The notes under the pieces: generated by a model | Told to the model about the DNA's origin: nothing | What the model saw: the letters and a program-made list of their open reading frames with translations, nothing else | The model's database searches: none | Made by a program: the position numbers and the translations under genes | Source: JAFKFH01 sp017307375 | GTDB taxonomy: Bacteria; Pseudomonadota; Alphaproteobacteria; Ferrovibrionales; Ferrovibrionaceae | NCBI GenBank assembly: GCA_965229335.1 | Contig: OZ245874.1 | Location: 3,968,001 to 4,032,000, forward strand | Length of the DNA: 64,000 nt | Direction: 5' to 3' | In this document: one piece after another, positions 9,816 to 18,901 of the stretch | Layout of the letters: each line of letters begins with the position of its first letter | Numbering within the stretch: the stretch's first letter is position 1

Positions 9816-12089
9816 ATGACCCCGAACGGTACCGAGACCAGAACCGATCTATGGACCAGAATGCGGCAGCGCTGGGCTCGGGCCCGTGCCGCCGGCATCG
9901 GCAATCGCCTTGCGCTCGGCCTGGCATTGCTGGCGCTTGCCTCGGGCATTGCGACCTTCGTCGCCCTGACCCCGTCCTCGGCCGGCAATATCAATCCGCA
10001 GCTCGTCCGCGGGCTGTTGCTGTGCGACCTCGTCCTGCTGCTGATGCTGGTCGCCTTCATTCTGCGCCGCCTCGTGCTGATCTGGGTGCAGCGGCGGCGC
10101 GGGGCCGCGGGCTCGCGGCTGCATGCCCGGCTGGTCGGGTTGTTCTCGGTGGTGGCGGTGACGCCGACGATCGTCGTCGCCGTCTTCTCCGTGATGTTCT
10201 TCAATCTCGGTCTGCAGGCTTGGTTCTCCGGCCGGGTGAACACCGCGGTACGCGAATCCGTCGCAGTTGCCGAGGCCTACATCCAGGAACATCGCAAGGC
10301 GATCCAGGGCGATATCCTGGCGATGGCCGCCGACCTGAACCGCGAAGCCATCCGGTTGCAGTTCAATCCCTACTACTTCGGCCAGGTCCTGAAGGTGCAG
10401 GCCGAATTGCGGAACCTGTCGGAAGCAATCGTGGTGACCTCCGCCGGGCAGGTCCTGGGGCGCACCGGCCTGTCGCTGTTGATGGAGTTCGACAAGGTCC
10501 CCGAATGGGCGGTGCGGGATGCCAATGCCGGGCTGGTCTCGGTCCTGACCGCGGACCGTGACGACCGGGTCCGCGCGCTGGTCAAGCTCGACGGCTTCCT
10601 CGACGCCTACCTGTTCGTCGGTCGCTTCATTGATCCGAGGGTCCTCAGCCATCTCGACCGGACCCGCGACGCCACCGAGCAGTACAGCCAGCTTGAAGCC
10701 GCCCGATCCGACCTGGAACTGACCTTCGCGATTCTTTTCATCATGGTCGCCCTGCTGATCCTGCTGGCCGCAATCTGGTTCGGGCTGTCCATTGCCAATC
10801 AGCTGGTACGTCCGATCGGCGCCTTGATCGCAGCGGCCGAGCGCGTCCGATCGGGTGACTTTGCCGCCCGGGTCGCCGAGGGCGCCGAACATGACGAGCT
10901 GGGCACGCTCGGCCGCGCCTTCAACCGGATGACCAGCGAGATTTCGGCCCAACGTGACCAGCTGATCGATACCCATGCCCAGGCCGACGCCCGCCGCCGT
11001 TTCACCGAAACCGTGCTGTCGGGCGTTTCGGCAGGCGTGCTGGGGCTGGACCCGGAAGGGCGCATCACGATTGCCAACCGGTCGGCGAGCACCTTGCTCG
11101 GCACGCCGGAATCCGAACTGAGCGGCCGTCCCTTTGCCGAGGCCCTGCCCGAGATGGCCGAACTGTTCGCCCAGGTGGCCCAGTCCGGCCTGCGGCAGAG
11201 CCATGGCCAGGTGGTGCTGGTACGCGAAGGCCGGGCCACGACGCTGATGGTGCGGGTGGCCCGCGAGGGCGCCTTTGCCGAAAGCCTGGGTTATGTCGTG
11301 ACCTTCGACGACATCACCGAACTGGTGCTGGCTCAGCGCACCGCCGCCTGGGCCGATATCGCGCGGCGCATCGCGCATGAAATCAAGAACCCGCTGACGC
11401 CGATCCAGCTCGCCGCCGAACGGCTGAAGCGAAAGTACCTGAAGGAAGTGACTTCGGACCCCGACGTCTTCATCAAGTGCACCGAAACGATCGTGCGGCA
11501 GGTCGGCGATATCGGGCGGATGGTCGACGAGTTTTCGTCCTTCGCGCGAATGCCGGCACCGCAGTTCGCCCGCGAAGACGTGGTCGAGCTGGTCCGCCAG
11601 GCGGTCTTTCTCCAGGCGCAGGCCCATGGCGACATCGCCTATCCGGTCGAGGCGCCGGACCATCTGCACATCTTGTGCGACGGCCGGCAATTGTCGCAGG
11701 TCCTGACCAATCTCTACCAGAACGCCGCCGACGCGATCGAGGGCCGCAACGGCGAGGACCTGCCGCGCGGCAACATCGCCACCGCCGTGACGATCGCAGC
11801 CGAAGGAGATCTTGTCCTGACCGTCACCGACAATGGCCGCGGCCTGCCCGTGGAAAACCGCGAGCGGCTCGTCGAACCCTATGTCACGACGCGCGCAAAG
11901 GGCACCGGGCTAGGCCTCGCCATCGTCCGCAAGGTGATGGAGGAGCATGGCGGCGAGTTGCGCCTGGCCGATGCGCCGGGCGGCGGTGCCCGGATAACCC
12001 TGCGGTTTCCTGCCGCATCGCTCATGTCGGACAATCAAGATACCAGCGAGGCGGGGCAAGAACCCGCCCGAGCCACCACCGGGGTGTGA
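9816..12089 (+). CDS. ntrY: NtrY membrane sensor histidine kinase
   Basis: A 757-residue kinase of the NtrYX system, linked in Alphaproteobacteria to nitrate/nitrogen metabolism, redox and envelope adaptation. Three hydrophobic segments lie near the N terminus (about residues 28-55, 65-88 and 103-135), then a sensor region, then a further segment (about 305-330) leading into HAMP (RPIGALIAAAERVRSGDF). A PAS domain starts near VLSGVSAGVLGLD. The phospho-acceptor is His521 in IAHEIKNPLTPIQLAAERL. The ATPase motifs NLYQNAADA, VTDNGRGLP and GTGLGLAIV are intact. It ends 6 bp before ntrX. Confidence 0.95.
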   Translation: MTPNGTETRTDLWTRMRQRWARARAAGIGNRLALGLALLALASGIATFVALTPSSAGNINPQLVRGLLLCDLVLLLMLVAFILRRLVLIWVQRRRGAAGSRLHARLVGLFSVVAVTPTIVVAVFSVMFFNLGLQAWFSGRVNTAVRESVAVAEAYIQEHRKAIQGDILAMAADLNREAIRLQFNPYYFGQVLKVQAELRNLSEAIVVTSAGQVLGRTGLSLLMEFDKVPEWAVRDANAGLVSVLTADRDDRVRALVKLDGFLDAYLFVGRFIDPRVLSHLDRTRDATEQYSQLEAARSDLELTFAILFIMVALLILLAAIWFGLSIANQLVRPIGALIAAAERVRSGDFAARVAEGAEHDELGTLGRAFNRMTSEISAQRDQLIDTHAQADARRRFTETVLSGVSAGVLGLDPEGRITIANRSASTLLGTPESELSGRPFAEALPEMAELFAQVAQSGLRQSHGQVVLVREGRATTLMVRVAREGAFAESLGYVVTFDDITELVLAQRTAAWADIARRIAHEIKNPLTPIQLAAERLKRKYLKEVTSDPDVFIKCTETIVRQVGDIGRMVDEFSSFARMPAPQFAREDVVELVRQAVFLQAQAHGDIAYPVEAPDHLHILCDGRQLSQVLTNLYQNAADAIEGRNGEDLPRGNIATAVTIAAEGDLVLTVTDNGRGLPVENRERLVEPYVTTRAKGTGLGLAIVRKVMEEHGGELRLADAPGGGARITLRFPAASLMSDNQDTSEAGQEPARATTGV

Positions 12090-12095
12090 GGGGAG

Positions 12096-13481
12096 ATGGC
12101 ACACGACGTCCTGATCGTTGACGATGAAGCCGATATCCGCGATCTGATCGCAGGTATTCTCGACGACGAGGGGTACCAGACCAGAACGGCGGGCGATGCC
12201 GACACGGCCTTCGCCGCGATCGCCGCACGGCGACCGAACCTGCTGATCCTCGACATCTGGCTGCAGGGGTCGCGCCTCGACGGGCTGCAGATCCTCGAGG
12301 AGGTCACGGCCAACCATCCGGGCTTGCCGGTCATCATGATCTCCGGCCACGGCACGATCGAGACTGCCGTTGCCGCCATCAAGAAGGGCGCCTACGACTT
12401 CATCGAGAAGCCATTCAAGGCCGATCGGCTGCTGCTGCAGGTGATCCGCGCCATCGAGACCGCCAAGCTGCGGCGCGAGAATACCGAGTTGCGCCAGCGC
12501 GCCGGGGCCTTCGTCGAGATGGTCGGCGCCTCCGCGCCGATCACCCAGTTGCGCCAGGCCGTCGAACGGGTGGCGCCGACCAACAGCCGCGTCCTGATCT
12601 CGGGGCCTCCCGGAGCGGGCAAGGAGGTGGTCGCCCGCCTGCTGCATCAGCAGTCGCGCCGGGTCGAGGGTCCGTTCGTCGTCCTCAACGCCGCTTCGAT
12701 GGCGCCCGATCGCATGGAACTCGAGCTGTTCGGCGACGAAAGCAACGGACCGGACGGGCGCAAGGTCGGCACGTTCGAGCAGGCCCATGGTGGCACGCTG
12801 TTCATCGACGAAGTCGCCGACATGCCGACCGAGACCCAGGCGAAGATCCTGCGCGTACTGGTCGACCAGACGTTCGAGCGGGTCGGGGGACGCACCAAGG
12901 TTCAAGTCGACGTGCGGGTGATCACCGCGACCAGCCGGGACCTGACGGCGGAAATCGCGGCCGGCCGGTTCCGCCACGACCTCTATCATCGGCTGAACGT
13001 TGTGCCGCTGCGGGTACCGCCGCTGAAGGAACGGCGCGAGGATATCCCCGATCTGGTGCGCTACTTCATGCGGCGGGAATCGGAAGCCCAGGGGCTCGCG
13101 GTCCGGGAACTGGCCGAGGATGCGCTGATCGCCCTGCAATCGGCGGAGTGGCCCGGCAACGTTCGCGAATTGCGCAACCTGGTCGCCCGCCTGCTGATCC
13201 TGGCGCCGGGCGATGCCCGCACCCCGGTCAGGGCCGACATGCTGCCGGCCGATTTCGGCGGGCGGCGCCCGTCGATGCCGCGGGCCGACGCCGCGACAGA
13301 GATCATGGCGCTGCCGCTGCGCGATGCGCGAGAAATCTTCGAGCGCGAATATCTGCTGGCCCAGATCACCCGCTTCGGTGGCAACATCTCGAAAACCGCC
13401 GCCTTCGTCGGCATGGAACGCTCGGCCCTGCACCGCAAGCTGAAGTCGCTGGGCGTTTCCGGTACCGACCGCCCCAATTGA
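12096..13481 (+). CDS. ntrX: NtrX response regulator
   Basis: A 461-residue regulator partnered with NtrY. The receiver domain has phospho-acceptor Asp53 in LLILDIWLQGS. The AAA+ domain has Walker A GPPGAGKE, TLFIDEVAD and WPGNVRELRNL, and a Fis-type helix-turn-helix ends in MERSALHRKLKSLGV. Where NtrC has the GAFTGA loop, this protein reads ELFGDESNGPDGRKVGTFEQ. It therefore lacks the sigma-54-contacting loop. This is typical of NtrX, which is thought to act mostly at sigma-70 promoters. It is followed after 9 bp by the transaminase gene. Confidence 0.95.
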   Translation: MAHDVLIVDDEADIRDLIAGILDDEGYQTRTAGDADTAFAAIAARRPNLLILDIWLQGSRLDGLQILEEVTANHPGLPVIMISGHGTIETAVAAIKKGAYDFIEKPFKADRLLLQVIRAIETAKLRRENTELRQRAGAFVEMVGASAPITQLRQAVERVAPTNSRVLISGPPGAGKEVVARLLHQQSRRVEGPFVVLNAASMAPDRMELELFGDESNGPDGRKVGTFEQAHGGTLFIDEVADMPTETQAKILRVLVDQTFERVGGRTKVQVDVRVITATSRDLTAEIAAGRFRHDLYHRLNVVPLRVPPLKERREDIPDLVRYFMRRESEAQGLAVRELAEDALIALQSAEWPGNVRELRNLVARLLILAPGDARTPVRADMLPADFGGRRPSMPRADAATEIMALPLRDAREIFEREYLLAQITRFGGNISKTAAFVGMERSALHRKLKSLGVSGTDRPN

Positions 13482-13490
13482 GGTTCAGCC

Positions 13491-14351
13491 ATGTCCCGAA
13501 TTGCCTATGTCAACGGCCGCTTCGTCCCCCATTCCGAGGCCCGCGTGCATGTCGAGGATCGCGGCTACCAGTTTTCCGATGGCGTCTACGAGGTGACCGC
13601 GGTCCTGCGGGGCAAGGCGCAGGACCTGGAGCCGCATCTCGACCGTCTGGAACGGTCGCTGGCCGAGCTTTCGATCCCGATGCCCGCGACGCGGGGAACG
13701 GTGGCGATGCTTCATGACGAAATGATCCGCCGCAACCTCATCCGCGACGGCATGGTCTATCTCCAGGTCACCCGCGGCGTGTCGCCCCGCGACCACGCCT
13801 TTCCGGGCAAGCCGGTGCGCCCGGCGCTGGTGATGACGGCCAAGCGGCTTGATTTCGCCAGGATAGCGGCTACGGCCGCGCAGGGCGTTGGGGTGGTCAC
13901 GCAGCCCGACATCCGGTGGGGCCGCTGCGATATCAAGACCGTGTCGCTGCTGGCCAATGTGCTGGCCAAGCAGACCGCGCGTGCCGCGGGTGCGTTCGAA
14001 TGCTGGATGGTCGATCGCGACGGCCTGATCACCGAAGGGTCGTCGAGCAATGCCTGGATCGTCGATGCCACGGGCCGGTTGCGCACCCGTTCGCTGAGCC
14101 AGGCGATCCTGCCGGGCATCACCCGCCAGGTCCTGTTCGCCGAGGCGGGACGGGCCGGCATCGAGATCGCCGAGCAACCTTTCACCGTCGAGGAAGTTCT
14201 GGCTGCACGAGAAGCGTTCACGACCTCGACCACGGCCTTCGTGATGCCGGTCGTACGGCTCGACGGCAAGGCGGTGGGCGACGGGCGTCCGGGCGAACTG
14301 ACCATGCGCCTGCGGCGCATCTACGACGCGCATATGAGCCCTGCTGATTAG
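13491..14351 (+). CDS. D-amino-acid transaminase (class IV PLP aminotransferase)
   Basis: A 286-residue fold-type IV PLP enzyme, best matching D-alanine aminotransferase. It would interconvert D-amino acids with 2-oxo acids and supply D-Glu or D-Ala for cell wall. Seen are YVNGRFVPHSEARVHVEDRGYQFSDG at the N terminus (cited in parts), the PLP lysine in CDIKTVSLLANVLAK, and LITEGSSSNAWIV, which binds the cofactor phosphate. Branched-chain transaminase or aminodeoxychorismate lyase are the other possibilities in the fold; the length and the EGSSSN motif favour D-amino-acid transaminase. It lies between ntrX and hfq, a position it shares in several alphaproteobacterial genomes. Confidence 0.85.
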   Translation: MSRIAYVNGRFVPHSEARVHVEDRGYQFSDGVYEVTAVLRGKAQDLEPHLDRLERSLAELSIPMPATRGTVAMLHDEMIRRNLIRDGMVYLQVTRGVSPRDHAFPGKPVRPALVMTAKRLDFARIAATAAQGVGVVTQPDIRWGRCDIKTVSLLANVLAKQTARAAGAFECWMVDRDGLITEGSSSNAWIVDATGRLRTRSLSQAILPGITRQVLFAEAGRAGIEIAEQPFTVEEVLAAREAFTTSTTAFVMPVVRLDGKAVGDGRPGELTMRLRRIYDAHMSPAD

Positions 14352-14499
14352 CTCCTTGCCCTGGGGCGAGCGAGCCCCCATGTTAGCGACGGACATCCCT
14401 GAGGCGGCCAGGGCTGGACGGAGTCGATTGCCTACAGTTGCCGCGTAACACAAGAGTCATAAACAATAACAAGCACACAAAAACAAGAAAGGTCATACG
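14352..14499 (+). promoter_or_regulatory. hfq leader region, AT-rich with Shine-Dalgarno
   Basis: The 148-bp gap before hfq becomes markedly A-rich in its last 50 bases, unlike the GC-rich surroundings, and ends with AGAAAGG about 8 bases before the hfq ATG. This fits an unstructured leader with a strong ribosome site and probably an hfq promoter. Candidate -35 hexamers (TTGCCT near 14428, TTGCCG near 14438) have no convincing -10 partner. Confidence 0.45.
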
Positions 14500-14772
14500 A
14501 TGGCGGAAAGAGCGCAGAATGTTCAGGACGTGTTCCTGAACCACGTCCGCAAGAATAAAACTCCGGTGACGGTGTTCCTCATCAACGGCGTCAAGCTGCA
14601 AGGCGTGATCAGCTGGTTCGACAACTTCTCGGTGCTGTTGCGCCGTGATGGTCATGTCCAGCTTGTCTACAAGCATGCAATCTCGACGGTCATGCCTGCT
14701 GGTCCGATCCAGCTGTTCGACCCGGCCGCGGTTGCGGGCGGTGGCGGCCAGCAGACCGAAGGTCACGGGTGA
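14500..14772 (+). CDS. hfq: RNA chaperone Hfq
   Basis: A 90-residue Sm-like protein that forms a hexameric ring and mediates small RNA-mRNA pairing. The Sm1 motif (VFLINGVKLQGVISWFDNF) and the Sm2 motif with YKHAIST are fully conserved. The N-terminal QDVFLNHVRK helix matches the family. The C-terminal tail is short and Gly-rich, as in other Alphaproteobacteria. The stop overlaps the hflX GTG (GTGA), giving the classic hfq-hflX couple downstream of ntrYX. Confidence 0.97.
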   Translation: MAERAQNVQDVFLNHVRKNKTPVTVFLINGVKLQGVISWFDNFSVLLRRDGHVQLVYKHAISTVMPAGPIQLFDPAAVAGGGGQQTEGHG

Positions 14773-16139
14773 GCCGCAACGACGACATGGATGCGGGGCA
14801 CGACCCCGGGCTCGACCCGCCGGCAACGGCGGGCAGCTCGGGGCGTGCCCTCGTCCTCCACCCCGCGCTGAAGCAACGGCGGGGCCAGACGGACGAGGCG
14901 GCGATCCGCCGCGACCCCGAAGCGCGGCTGGCCGAGGCGGCAAGCCTTACGCACGCCATCGGGCTTGAAGTCGCCCATGCCGAGGTGGTGGTCCTTCCCG
15001 CCGCCAAGCCGGCAACACTTTTCGGCAGCGGCAGGGTAGAAACACTGGGCGAACTGATCGAGGCGATGCACGTCACGGTCGTGGTCGTCGATTCGGCGGT
15101 GACCCCGGTCCAGCAGCGCAATCTCGAGAAGGCCTGGAAGTGCAAGGTCATCGACCGTACCGGGCTGATCCTCGAAATCTTCGGTGAACGTGCGCGGACG
15201 CGCGAGGGTCGGCTGCAGGTCGAACTGGCCCATCTCACCTATCAGCGGTCACGCCTGGTGCGCACCTGGACCCATCTCGAGCGCCAGCGGGGCGGCTTCG
15301 GCTTCCTCGGCGGCCCGGGTGAGAGCCAGCTCGAAATCGACCGCCGGCTGATCGGCGAGCGTATCGCCAAGCTGCGCAAGGAGCTCGATCAGGTTGTTCG
15401 CACCCGTGAACTGCACCGGAAATCCCGGCGCAAGGTGCCCTATCCGATCGTCGCCCTGGTCGGCTACACCAATGCCGGAAAATCGACGCTGTTCAACCGG
15501 CTGACCCGTGCCGAAGTGCTGGCCGAGGACATGCTGTTCGCGACGCTGGACCCGACCATGCGGGTGCTGAAGCTGCCGGACGGGCGGCGGATCATCCTGT
15601 CCGACACTGTCGGCTTCATCTCCGATCTGCCGACGCACCTCGTCGCGGCCTTCAGGGCGACGCTGGAAGAGGTGCTGGAGGCCGACATCATCCTGCATGT
15701 CCGCGACATCGCCCACGGCGACAGCGATGCCCAGGCTGCCGATGTCGAGGATGTGTTGCGGGACCTGGGCGTCGAGCCCGACACCCACGAGAACCTCATC
15801 GAAATCTGGAACAAGATCGACCTGTTGACGCCGGAACGGCATGAGGCGCTGACCAGCCGCGCGGATGGTCCGGACCATGTCGCGGTCTCCGCCCTGACCG
15901 GGGAAGGTTGCGACGGGCTGCTCGCCGAACTGGCACGCCGACTGGGGGCGAGTCGCCAGCCGATGACGGTCACGCTTGATGCCGGCGACGGTGCGACGCT
16001 TGCCTGGCTGCACCGCCATGGCGAAGTGCTCGGACGCAAGGGCGATGATGGCCGGGTCACTTTGACTGTCGCGCTCGACGAAGCCGAACTTGGCCAGTTG
16101 CGCAAGCGTCTCGGGCCAGGGGCCATTCACGCCGTCTGA
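14769..16139 (+). CDS. hflX: GTPase HflX (ribosome-associated)
   Basis: A 456-residue GTPase that binds the 50S subunit and rescues or splits ribosomes under stress. An N-terminal HflX domain includes LFGSGRVETLGELIEA and VVVVDSAVTPVQQRNLEKA (cited in parts), then the glycine-rich GGPGESQLEIDRRLI. The G domain has G1 GYTNAGKSTLFN, G3 DTVGFI and G4 NKID. The start is the GTG at 14769, which overlaps the hfq stop; an ATG seven codons later is possible. The gene converges on the aldo/keto reductase gene 30 bp away. Confidence 0.95.
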   Translation: MSRNDDMDAGHDPGLDPPATAGSSGRALVLHPALKQRRGQTDEAAIRRDPEARLAEAASLTHAIGLEVAHAEVVVLPAAKPATLFGSGRVETLGELIEAMHVTVVVVDSAVTPVQQRNLEKAWKCKVIDRTGLILEIFGERARTREGRLQVELAHLTYQRSRLVRTWTHLERQRGGFGFLGGPGESQLEIDRRLIGERIAKLRKELDQVVRTRELHRKSRRKVPYPIVALVGYTNAGKSTLFNRLTRAEVLAEDMLFATLDPTMRVLKLPDGRRIILSDTVGFISDLPTHLVAAFRATLEEVLEADIILHVRDIAHGDSDAQAADVEDVLRDLGVEPDTHENLIEIWNKIDLLTPERHEALTSRADGPDHVAVSALTGEGCDGLLAELARRLGASRQPMTVTLDAGDGATLAWLHRHGEVLGRKGDDGRVTLTVALDEAELGQLRKRLGPGAIHAV

Positions 16140-16169
16140 CGCGCTGCAAGCCGCCGCCGGGCGGTTCGT

Positions 16170-17198
16170 CTAGACAGGCGGCGGATTGCGGTCGGGCAGT
16201 GTCAAGCGCTGGTGCCAATACGGGTAGGGCAGGGGGCGCGCGCTGACTTGGTCCAGGCGCGCCACCTGGTCGGCCGTGAGGCGAAAGCCAGCGGCGCCGA
16301 GATTGTCGCGCAGCTGGGCCTCGGTGCGCGCCCCGATCACGACGGTCGCGACTGTCGGCCGATGCATGACCCAGTTCAGCGCGACTTGCGACACGCTGCG
16401 GCCGGCCTCGGCCGCGATCTCGTCCAATAGATCGACGACGGCATAAAGCTGCTCCCGCGGATAGTGCCGACCCGGGCCGTCCTGCACCGACATCCGCGTG
16501 CCTTCGGCCGGCGGACGGTCGCGGCGGATCTTGCCGGAAAGCAACCCTCCGGCCAGGGGGCTCCAGGCTACGGTGCCGACCCCTTGGTCGAGGGCCAGCG
16601 GCATCAGCTCGGCCTCGTAGTCGCGACCGACCAGCGAGTAGTATGCCTGGTGGGCGACGTGACGGACCCAGCCGTGGCGATCGCTGATCGCCAGTGACTT
16701 CATCAGGTGCCAGCCGGAGAAGTTCGAGCATCCCACGTAGCGAACCTTGCCGGCGGTCACCAGATCGTCCAGCGCTCGCATAGTCTCCTCGATCGGCGTC
16801 GCGGCATCGAAGCCATGCATCTGCCAGAGATCGATATGGTCGATCCCGAGCCGGCGAAGACTCGCCTCGCACGCGGCAATCAGCCGATGCCGCGAAGAGC
16901 CGACATCGTTGGCGCCGGGACCGAGCCGGAACGTCGATTTCGTCGAGATCAACACTTGCCGTCGCCGGCCGGCAATCGCCGCGCCAAGGATTTCCTCGGC
17001 CATGCCGCCCGAATAGCTGTCGGCCGTATCGAACAGGCAGACGCCGGCATCGAGGGCAATATCCACCAGTCGCCGCGCTTCGTCGGCGTCAGTGGAGCCC
17101 CAAACCTTGTAGAAGTCGCCCTGCCCCCCGAAGGTGGCCGTGCCGAAGCTCAAGGCGGGCACCTTCAAGCCGGACGCACCCAGTTGCCGATACTCCAT
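16170..17198 (-). CDS. Aldo/keto reductase
   Basis: A 342-residue NADPH-dependent TIM-barrel oxidoreductase. The catalytic tetrad is visible: Asp and Tyr in DTADSYSGG, Lys in STKSTF, and His in WQMHGF. The cofactor-binding part follows (VAWSPLAGGLLSGK and VVIGARTEAQLRDN). Length and motifs match the YajO/Tas-like general stress reductases that act on aldehydes and ketones; the natural substrate cannot be told. It lies beyond the hemerythrin/Ku/LigD genes on the same strand with a 58-bp gap, so it may be the tail of that stress cluster. Confidence 0.88.
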   Translation of the reverse strand: MEYRQLGASGLKVPALSFGTATFGGQGDFYKVWGSTDADEARRLVDIALDAGVCLFDTADSYSGGMAEEILGAAIAGRRRQVLISTKSTFRLGPGANDVGSSRHRLIAACEASLRRLGIDHIDLWQMHGFDAATPIEETMRALDDLVTAGKVRYVGCSNFSGWHLMKSLAISDRHGWVRHVAHQAYYSLVGRDYEAELMPLALDQGVGTVAWSPLAGGLLSGKIRRDRPPAEGTRMSVQDGPGRHYPREQLYAVVDLLDEIAAEAGRSVSQVALNWVMHRPTVATVVIGARTEAQLRDNLGAAGFRLTADQVARLDQVSARPLPYPYWHQRLTLPDRNPPPV

Positions 17199-17256
17199 TC
17201 CCGCCCCTCCCGATCGCCGAGTCCAGCATCGGAAGAGGCGGGCGGCGGTGCAAGCC

Positions 17257-17901
17257 CTATCGCTTGGACGTGAGCTGCTCGAGCAACTGCTGCTTGCGCG
17301 CCTTCAGCTGCGCGCCGAGTTCGCCGAGATCGATCCCGCTCTGCCGAAGCTGCGGGAACATCTCGTTTTCCTCTTCCTTGACGTGGTGCTTGATGTATTC
17401 GCCGAGCACCTTGACCTTGGCGTCGAAGAGATGCTCGCCCGGTTTCATCGCCTCGATCTGCTTGATCAGGTTCTTCGCCCCGGCGTGTTCGACGATGGCC
17501 TCGTCGACGATGTCTTCCTCGATCTCCTCGTGCGCCGGCGGATAGAGCAACTCCTCCTCGATCTTGGCATGCACGCGCAATTCCAGGCAGATCTGGGCGG
17601 CAAGCTTGCCCTTTTCCACGTTGCGTTCGGCGGCCTCGAAATCCTTGAACAATTGCTCGACCTTGCGGTGATCGGCCTTCAGCAGGCCAATGGCATCGCC
17701 GGGCGCGACCGCGGCTGCCAGGGCTGACGTCATCTCCTTGGCGAGTCTCGCCAGGGTCGGGGTAACGCTCGTCAGCCCCAGGCCGCTCGCCTTGCGCCGC
17801 GGGGCCGCGGCCTTGCGCCGTGCAGAGGTCCCGGCCGAGGCGGCGGTGGTCTTGGTCTTGCGGGCAGTCGTCGTCGATGTCCTGGTGGCGCGCTTGGCCA
17901 T
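17257..17901 (-). CDS. Hemerythrin-like (HHE) domain protein with basic N-terminal tail
   Basis: A 214-residue protein. The first 50 residues are rich in Lys, Arg, Ala and Thr, like a histone-type DNA-binding tail. The rest is an HHE cation-binding four-helix domain with iron-ligand candidates in LLKADHRKVEQ, LRVHAKIEEELLYP, IVEHAGAKNL and EYIKHHVKEEENEMFP. The ATG at 17899-17901 is preceded by AGGAG, so 12 further in-frame residues are excluded. It lies 62 bp downstream of ku. A role in oxygen, nitric oxide or iron sensing near DNA during repair is an inference from the tail and neighbours. Confidence 0.85.
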   Translation of the reverse strand: MAKRATRTSTTTARKTKTTAASAGTSARRKAAAPRRKASGLGLTSVTPTLARLAKEMTSALAAAVAPGDAIGLLKADHRKVEQLFKDFEAAERNVEKGKLAAQICLELRVHAKIEEELLYPPAHEEIEEDIVDEAIVEHAGAKNLIKQIEAMKPGEHLFDAKVKVLGEYIKHHVKEEENEMFPQLRQSGIDLGELGAQLKARKQQLLEQLTSKR

Positions 17902-17963
17902 TGGGTTTCTCCTGCTGGTTGGTCCGTCGCAGGACAAACCGTACAGAAGCGGCGAGGTTCCCT

Positions 17964-18890
17964 TCAGGCGCGCCGTCGGGACTTCGCCGGCTTCTTCTTC
18001 GCCGGAGCCTTCTTCTTGGGTTGCAGCCGGTGAATCGTGGCAGCTCTCGGCTCGTCGCCGGCATCGTCGTTCGACGCCCCCCGACGGGCACCCTTGCCAC
18101 CTTCCGCCAGGCTGCGCTTCAACGCCTCCATCAGGCTCGTCACCTTCGGCGCCTCCTCGATCTCCTCCGGCTCGAGCTCGACCCCTTCGAGCTTGGCATC
18201 GATCAGCTGACGCAGGCGGACTTCGTAGCGATCCTCGAACTTCGCCGGATCGAAGCGTGCCGTCTTCTGTTCGACCAGTTGCAGCGCGATTGCCAGCGCA
18301 TCCTTGTCGGGCTTGGCCGCATCGATGCCGCCGAAGAACTCCCTTTCAGGCCGGATGTCGCTTGCCTCGCGCAACGCATGGCCGACGATGCCCCGCCCAC
18401 TCGGCTTGAGGGCGATCACCCGCTCCTTGCGGGCGATCACGGCACGGGTGATCGCGAACATGCCTGAGCGGGACATCGCCTCACGAATGACGGCGTAGGC
18501 TTCCTCGCCTGCCTCGCCGTCGGGCACGATGTAGTAGCCACGTTCGAAGTACATCGGCGGTATTTCGGCGAACGGCACAAATTCCTCGACCTTCATCACC
18601 TCGGAGCTTTCGATCTTCAGCTCGTCCAGTTCGTCGTCGGTGAGGGTGACGTAGCGGTCCTTCTGGAACTGGTAGCCCCGGACCAGATCGGCGCGATCGA
18701 TCAGTTCCTCGGTTTCCGCGTCGACCACCTGATAGCGGATCCGGTTGCCGGTTTCGGGGTTGAGGAAGTTGAGGTGGATGTCCTCGGACTCGGTGATCGC
18801 GTTGAACACCGCAATCGGGCAGGAGACCAGCGAGAGCTTGAGATAGCCCCGCCACAGCGGACGCGACACCTGCTTGGAACGCCTTGGCAT
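17964..18890 (-). CDS. ku: Non-homologous end-joining protein Ku
   Basis: A 308-residue bacterial Ku. It forms a homodimeric ring on double-strand breaks and recruits LigD. Family features are RPLWRGYLKLSLVSCPIAV at the start, the core with GRGIVGHALR and MELVEQ-like sequence (here LALQLVEQKTARF), and DRYEVRLRQLIDAK. The C terminus ends in a Lys/Arg/Pro tail (about 20 residues) typical of DNA-contacting extensions. It lies 11 bp after ligD on the same strand, so the two are very likely cotranscribed. Confidence 0.96.
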   Translation of the reverse strand: MPRRSKQVSRPLWRGYLKLSLVSCPIAVFNAITESEDIHLNFLNPETGNRIRYQVVDAETEELIDRADLVRGYQFQKDRYVTLTDDELDELKIESSEVMKVEEFVPFAEIPPMYFERGYYIVPDGEAGEEAYAVIREAMSRSGMFAITRAVIARKERVIALKPSGRGIVGHALREASDIRPEREFFGGIDAAKPDKDALAIALQLVEQKTARFDPAKFEDRYEVRLRQLIDAKLEGVELEPEEIEEAPKVTSLMEALKRSLAEGGKGARRGASNDDAGDEPRAATIHRLQPKKKAPAKKKPAKSRRRA

Positions 18891-18901
18891 GACCTGGTTC
18901 C

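Noticed and set aside
14428..14463. Possible -35/-10 pairs for hfq
   Set aside because: The -35-like TTGCCT and TTGCCG have no good -10 at 16-18 bp.
16148..16185. CCGCCGCC...GGCGGCGG hairpin between hflX and the aldo/keto reductase as a terminator
   Set aside because: No T run follows on either strand, and one arm lies in the coding end of the reductase gene. It is possible but unsupported.
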